In this document: in pieces, positions 5,879 through 9,192 of the stretch | How positions within the stretch are numbered: the stretch's first letter is position 1 | How the letters are laid out: the number at the start of each line of letters is the position of its first letter | Assembly (NCBI GenBank): GCA_900551495.1 | Contig: URWG01000068.1 | Span: 1 to 9,192, forward strand | Direction: 5' to 3' | From: an uncultured Eubacteriales bacterium | GTDB lineage: Bacteria > Bacillota > Clostridia > Oscillospirales > Oscillospiraceae | Length of the DNA stretch: 9,192 nucleotides | Notes under the pieces: generated by a model | The model's input: the letters and a program-made list of their open reading frames with translations, nothing else | What the model was told of the DNA's origin: nothing | The model's database searches: none | Program-made: the position numbers and the translations under genes

Positions 5879-5905
5879 TTAGCACTCAACGGCTCTGAGT
5901 GCTAA
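5879..5905. promoter_or_regulatory. CIRCE operator of groESL (HrcA site)
   Basis: Perfect TTAGCACTC-N9-GAGTGCTAA (5879-5887, 5897-5905), 7 bp after the -10 box. It shares its 9-bp arms and 9-nt spacing with the clpB operator, but the spacer differs. It predicts direct repression of groES-groEL by HrcA. Confidence 0.98.
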
Positions 5906-5949
5906 ACCAAACACATATTTTAATGGGAAACCATAGGAGGTATTGTACA

Positions 5950-6234
5950 ATGAAACTGACTCCCCTTGCAGACCGTGTGCTGCTCAAGCCCGTTGAGGCG
6001 ATGGAGACTACCGCTTCCGGCATTATCCTTTCCACCGCGAACAAGGAAAAGCCCGTGATTTCGGAGGTCGTCGCCGTCGGTCCCGGCGGTGTCGTTGACG
6101 GCAACGAGGTCAAGATGGTCGTAAAGGTCGGCGACAAGGTTGTCGTCGCCAAGTACGCAGGCACCGAGGTCAAGCTCGACGACAAGGATTATTCCATCGT
6201 CCGTCAGAGCGACATCCTCGCGATCGTAGAGTAA
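5950..6234 (+). CDS. groES: Co-chaperonin GroES (Hsp10)
   Basis: Forms the heptameric lid that closes the GroEL cavity during ATP-driven protein folding in the cytosol. At 94 aa it has the normal length. The N-terminal MKLTPLADRVLLKP is typical, and the mobile loop (about 17-34) carries the GroEL-contacting hydrophobic triplet IIL (25-27). VVAVGPG (40-46) and the C-terminal YSIVRQSDILAIVE complete the beta-barrel. The frame is open upstream to 5899, but the start at 5950 is set by AGGAGG (5935-5940) 9 nt upstream and by homology; the longer version would begin inside the CIRCE operator. groEL follows after an 18-bp gap, so the two form one operon under the CIRCE-controlled promoter. Confidence 0.98.
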   Translation: MKLTPLADRVLLKPVEAMETTASGIILSTANKEKPVISEVVAVGPGGVVDGNEVKMVVKVGDKVVVAKYAGTEVKLDDKDYSIVRQSDILAIVE

Positions 6235-6252
6235 TCAGGAGGTTTTTGAATT

Positions 6253-7893
6253 ATGGCTAAGATGATTGAATTCGGCGAAGACGCCCGTAAAAAGCTGCAA
6301 TCCGGCATTGACCGCCTTGCAAATACCGTAAAAGTCACCCTCGGACCGAAGGGCCGTAACGTCGTCCTCGGCAAGAAGTACGGCGCGCCGCTTATCACCA
6401 ACGACGGCGTGACCATCGCCAAGGAGATCGAGCTGGAGGACCCGTTTGAGAACATGGGCGCACAGCTTGTCCGCGAGGTCGCTACCAAGACCAACGACGT
6501 TGCCGGCGACGGCACCACCACCGCGACCCTGCTGGCGCAGGCAATCGTACACGAGGGTCTGAAGAATGTCTCCGCAGGCGCAAACCCCATGGTCATGCGC
6601 AAGGGCATGCAGAAGGCTGTTGATGTCGCGATTGAGGCAATCAAGGAGAACTCGCAGGCTGTCAACGGTAGCGAGGACATCGCAAGAGTCGGCACCGTTT
6701 CCTCCGGCGACGAGGAGGTCGGCAAGCTGATCGCCGAGGCGATGGAGAAGGTCACCGCCGCCGGCGTTATCACCATCGAGGAATCCAAGACCGCCGAGAC
6801 CGGTCTGGACGTCGTTGAGGGTATGCAGTTCGACCGCGGCTACATCTCCCCCTATATGGTCACCGATACCGACAAGATGGAAGCCGTTGTGGACGATCCC
6901 TATATTCTGATTACCGACAAGAAGATCTCCACCATTCAGGACATCCTGCCCATTTTGGAGCAGATCGTCAAGGCGGGTCAGAAGCTCGTTATCATCGCCG
7001 AGGACGTTGAGGGCGACGCTCTGAGCACCCTGCTCGTCAACCGTCTGCGCGGCAGCTTCAACTGTGTCTGCGTCAAGGCGCCCGGCTTCGGCGACCGCCG
7101 CAAGGAAATGCTTCGCGACATCGCCATTCTCACCGGCGGCACCTACGCTGCCTCCGAGCTGAACATCAATCTGCAGGAGCTGCAAATCTCCGATCTCGGT
7201 CGTGCCCGTCAGATCAAGGTCAACAAGGACAATACCGTTATCGTTGACGGCTGCGGCGACCCCGAGGCGATCAAAAACCGCGTCAACGAGATCAAGGCAT
7301 CCATTAAGGTCACCACCTCCGACTACGACCGCGAGAAGCTGCAGGAGCGGCTGGCAAAGCTGTCCGGCGGCGTCGCAGTCATCCGCGTCGGCGCGCAGAC
7401 CGAGGTTGCCATGAAGGAGCAGAAGCTCCGCGTCGAGGATGCGCTGAACGCGACCCGCGCTGCCGTTGAAGAAGGCATCGTTGCCGGCGGCGGCACTGCT
7501 TACGTCAACGCCATTCCCGCGGTCGAAAAGCTCGTTGCCAAGCTCAGCGGCGACGAAAAGACCGGCGCTGCCATCATTGCCAAGGCATTGCAGGCGCCGA
7601 TCCGCCAGATCGCCGAGAACGCCGGTGTGGACGGCTCCGTCGTCTACGAGAAGATCAAGTCCGGCCGCAAGGTCGGCTACGGCTACAACGCTTATACTGC
7701 AACGTATTGCGATATGATCCCCTCCGGTATCGTTGACCCGACCAAGGTCACCCGTACCGCGCTGGAGAACGCCGCGTCGATCGCTGCCTGCGTCCTGACC
7801 ACCGAGTCGCTGGTCGCCGACAAGCCCGATCCCGCTGCCGACGCAGCCGCTGCCGCAGCAGCCGGTGCAGGCGGCATGGGCGGTATGTATTGA
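6253..7893 (+). CDS. groEL: Chaperonin GroEL (Hsp60)
   Basis: Double-ring ATP-dependent folding chamber of the cytosol, partner of GroES. At 546 aa it is full length. Equatorial domain: LGPKGRNVVL (30-39) and the nucleotide-binding GDGTTTAT (85-92, Asp86). The apical domain includes FDRGYISPY (193-201) and KAPGFGDRRK (275-284). The catalytic Asp396 lies in RVEDALNATRAA, followed by the chaperonin signature AAVEEGIVAGGG (403-414). The C-terminal tail is an alanine-rich run ending GGMGGMY, the usual flexible Gly-Met tail that reaches into the cavity. Two close cysteines (271 and 273) in the apical domain are a minor peculiarity. AGGAGG (6237-6242) lies 10 nt before the ATG. No feature suggests a specialised paralogue; this looks like the housekeeping copy. 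A strong terminator follows 23 bp after the stop. Confidence 0.99.
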   Translation: MAKMIEFGEDARKKLQSGIDRLANTVKVTLGPKGRNVVLGKKYGAPLITNDGVTIAKEIELEDPFENMGAQLVREVATKTNDVAGDGTTTATLLAQAIVHEGLKNVSAGANPMVMRKGMQKAVDVAIEAIKENSQAVNGSEDIARVGTVSSGDEEVGKLIAEAMEKVTAAGVITIEESKTAETGLDVVEGMQFDRGYISPYMVTDTDKMEAVVDDPYILITDKKISTIQDILPILEQIVKAGQKLVIIAEDVEGDALSTLLVNRLRGSFNCVCVKAPGFGDRRKEMLRDIAILTGGTYAASELNINLQELQISDLGRARQIKVNKDNTVIVDGCGDPEAIKNRVNEIKASIKVTTSDYDREKLQERLAKLSGGVAVIRVGAQTEVAMKEQKLRVEDALNATRAAVEEGIVAGGGTAYVNAIPAVEKLVAKLSGDEKTGAAIIAKALQAPIRQIAENAGVDGSVVYEKIKSGRKVGYGYNAYTATYCDMIPSGIVDPTKVTRTALENAASIAACVLTTESLVADKPDPAADAAAAAAAGAGGMGGMY

Positions 7894-7916
7894 TCCCCCA
7901 AAGCCGTATTAAAAAG

Positions 7917-7948
7917 GCTGCTCCCCTCATCGGGAGCAGCTTTTATTT
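7917..7948 (+). terminator. Intrinsic terminator of groESL
   Basis: A perfect 9-bp stem GCTGCTCCC/GGGAGCAGC (7917-7925 with 7932-7940, 6-nt loop) is followed by TTTTATTT. On the opposite strand the stem is followed by CTTTTTAAT, so it can also stop any read-through from ileS. Confidence 0.95.
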
Positions 7949-7965
7949 CATGTGCAGCAGTCGGG

Positions 7966-8006
7966 TATTAAAACCCCCGCGTTCGTGCAAAAGACGGACG
8001 CGGGGG
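7966..8006 (-). terminator. Intrinsic terminator of ileS
   Basis: A long GC-rich stem (7974-7986 with 7994-8006, 13 bp with one imperfect pair, 7-nt loop) lies 5 bp beyond the ileS stop codon. On the minus strand it is followed by TTTTAATA. The plus-strand side is also T-rich (TTGTATTATT), so it is probably bidirectional and backs up the groESL terminator. Confidence 0.92.
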
Positions 8007-8011
8007 TTGTA

Positions 8012-9192
8012 TTATTCCTCTGCGGACAGCTCGGCAAGCACGGCGGCGCAGCGGGGGCAAAGTCCCTCGGCATCGGCGCGGGTCGAGTGCATCCAGCAGC
8101 GCGGGCACTTAACGCCGTCGGCATTGCGGACCTCAATATGCAGTCCGCGGAAGCGCTCGCCGCTGCCGGTCACGCTGTCGGCGCGGGCAGGCTCGTCAAC
8201 GGCAACGTCCGAGACGATAAACAGCTCCGCGAGGTTCATGCCCTTGACCGTCTCAACGGCAGCGCGGCTCTCCTCGTCGTTTGCCGTCAGGACGACATGG
8301 GCTTCGAGCGCCTTGCCGATGCGCTTGTCGGCGCGGGCAGCCTCCAAAACGCTGTTGACATCGCTGCGCAGGGCAATGAGGGTGTCCCACTTTGCCATTT
8401 CGTCTGCGCTCAGCGCGTAGGCGGTGTAGGGCTTGACCATCTCATTGAGCACGACGTTGCGCACATCGTCCTCGGTGCGGTGCGGCATCGCCTGCCAAAT
8501 CTCGTCGCAGGTAAACGGCAGGATCGGGGCGTAGAGGCGGGTCATCGCGTCGAGAATGAGGAACAGAGCAGTCTGGGCGCTGCGGCGTTTCAGCCCGTTG
8601 CGGGACTCGCAGTACAGACGGTCCTTCAGAATGTCCAAATAGAAGCTCGACAGCTCCACCACGCAGAAATCGTTGACCGCGTGGGTCAGAACGTGGAATT
8701 CGAAGTTATCATACGCCTGATAGCCCGTTTCGAGCAGCGCGTTGAGCTTGGTGATCGCCCAGCGGTCCAGCTCGGGCATATCGGACGGCTGCACGAGGTC
8801 GTTGGCATCAAAGCCGTCGAGGTTGCCGAGGCAGTAGCGGGCGGTGTTGCGGAATTTCAGGTAGCTTTGGGAGAGCTGCTTGAAGATCTCCTTGGAGCAG
8901 CGGACGTCGGCGCGGTAATCCGCCGAGGCAGCCCACAGACGCACGATGTCCGCGCCGAAATCGCGGATGAGGTCGGCGGGGTCAACGCCGTTGCCGAGGG
9001 ACTTGTGCATTGCCTTGCCCTCGCCGTCCACCGTCCAGCCGTGGGTCAGGCACTTGCGGAAGGGCGCACCCTCGCCCAGCGCACCGACACTTGTCAGCAG
9101 ACTCGACTGGAACCAGCCGCGGTACTGGTCGGCGCCCTCCAAATAGAGGTCGGCGGGCCAATTCTCGGGGTGCTCACGGCGCAGGGAGGCGA
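8012..9192 (-). CDS. ileS: Isoleucyl-tRNA synthetase, C-terminal part, cut by the window edge
   Basis: Charges tRNA-Ile with isoleucine; class I aminoacyl-tRNA synthetase, cytosolic. The last 392 residues are visible, of about 930 typical for bacterial IleRS; the N-terminal HIGH motif and the editing domain lie beyond the right edge. Visible are the conserved LEGADQYRGWFQSS after the editing domain, the KMSKS-loop as KAMHKSLGN (8990-9016), then the helical anticodon-binding domain with LDRWAITKLN and ILPFTCDEIW. The C-terminal zinc knuckle has CPRC at 8096-8107 and CPRC at 8048-8059, as in IleRS enzymes of the bacterial type with a C-terminal zinc finger. The KMSKS variant keeps the second, catalytic lysine. 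The stop TAA is at 8012-8014. Convergent with groEL, so unrelated to the heat-shock operon. Regulation (a T-box leader is common for Bacillota ileS) would lie outside the window. Confidence 0.97.
   Translation of the reverse strand, partial: ASLRREHPENWPADLYLEGADQYRGWFQSSLLTSVGALGEGAPFRKCLTHGWTVDGEGKAMHKSLGNGVDPADLIRDFGADIVRLWAASADYRADVRCSKEIFKQLSQSYLKFRNTARYCLGNLDGFDANDLVQPSDMPELDRWAITKLNALLETGYQAYDNFEFHVLTHAVNDFCVVELSSFYLDILKDRLYCESRNGLKRRSAQTALFLILDAMTRLYAPILPFTCDEIWQAMPHRTEDDVRNVVLNEMVKPYTAYALSADEMAKWDTLIALRSDVNSVLEAARADKRIGKALEAHVVLTANDEESRAAVETVKGMNLAELFIVSDVAVDEPARADSVTGSGERFRGLHIEVRNADGVKCPRCWMHSTRADAEGLCPRCAAVLAELSAEE

Noticed and set aside
5899..5949. 17-codon upstream extension of groES
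   Set aside because: It would start inside the CIRCE operator; the conserved GroES N-terminus and an ideal AGGAGG place the start at 5950.
6235..7185. 316-codon open frame on minus, antisense to groEL
   Set aside because: Same shadow effect opposite a clear GroEL; no promoter or Shine-Dalgarno, and no recognisable domain.

Overview
This is a chromosomal housekeeping window, probably from a gut-type clostridium (Bacillota, Clostridia; the Oscillospirales are my best guess). Three things point there. Heat-shock genes are controlled by HrcA/CIRCE operators behind ordinary sigma-A-type promoters. Coding regions are GC-rich while intergenic DNA is AT-rich, with strong AGGAGG-type ribosome binding sites. 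One gap carries a palindromic interspersed repeat of the kind that gives spurious 'HCEERSDAAI' translations in many bacterial genomes. The taxon is inferred from these features, not from a search.

Layout, left to right. The 5' part of pckA (ATP-dependent PEP carboxykinase) lies on the minus strand and runs off the left edge, with a well-formed promoter upstream. Next is pyrG (CTP synthase, minus) with an intrinsic terminator just before the pckA promoter region. A roughly 520-bp gap between pyrG and clpB holds the pyrG promoter, a strong hairpin terminator, the palindromic repeat, an orphan extended -10 promoter and several hairpins. clpB (ClpB disaggregase, minus) follows, divergent from groES-groEL (plus). 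The divergent clpB/groES control region holds two promoters, two perfect CIRCE operators and a 25-bp near-perfect inverted repeat. A convergent terminator block then separates groEL from the 3' part of ileS (isoleucyl-tRNA synthetase, minus), which runs off the right edge.

Functionally, ClpB and GroES/GroEL form a protein-quality-control module: ClpB pulls polypeptides out of aggregates and GroEL/GroES folds them. The paired CIRCE sites show that both transcription units should be repressed together by HrcA. pyrG, pckA and ileS are unrelated core-metabolism genes that each look like separate transcription units.

I found no mobile element with a transposase, no CRISPR array, no tRNA or rRNA, and no clear novel multi-gene system. 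The most interesting points are non-coding: the symmetric heat-shock control region, a candidate ~220-nt orphan transcription unit built around the palindromic repeat, and the unusual distant Shine-Dalgarno plus hairpin in front of pyrG. Long open frames antisense to clpB, pyrG and groEL were examined and rejected as shadows.
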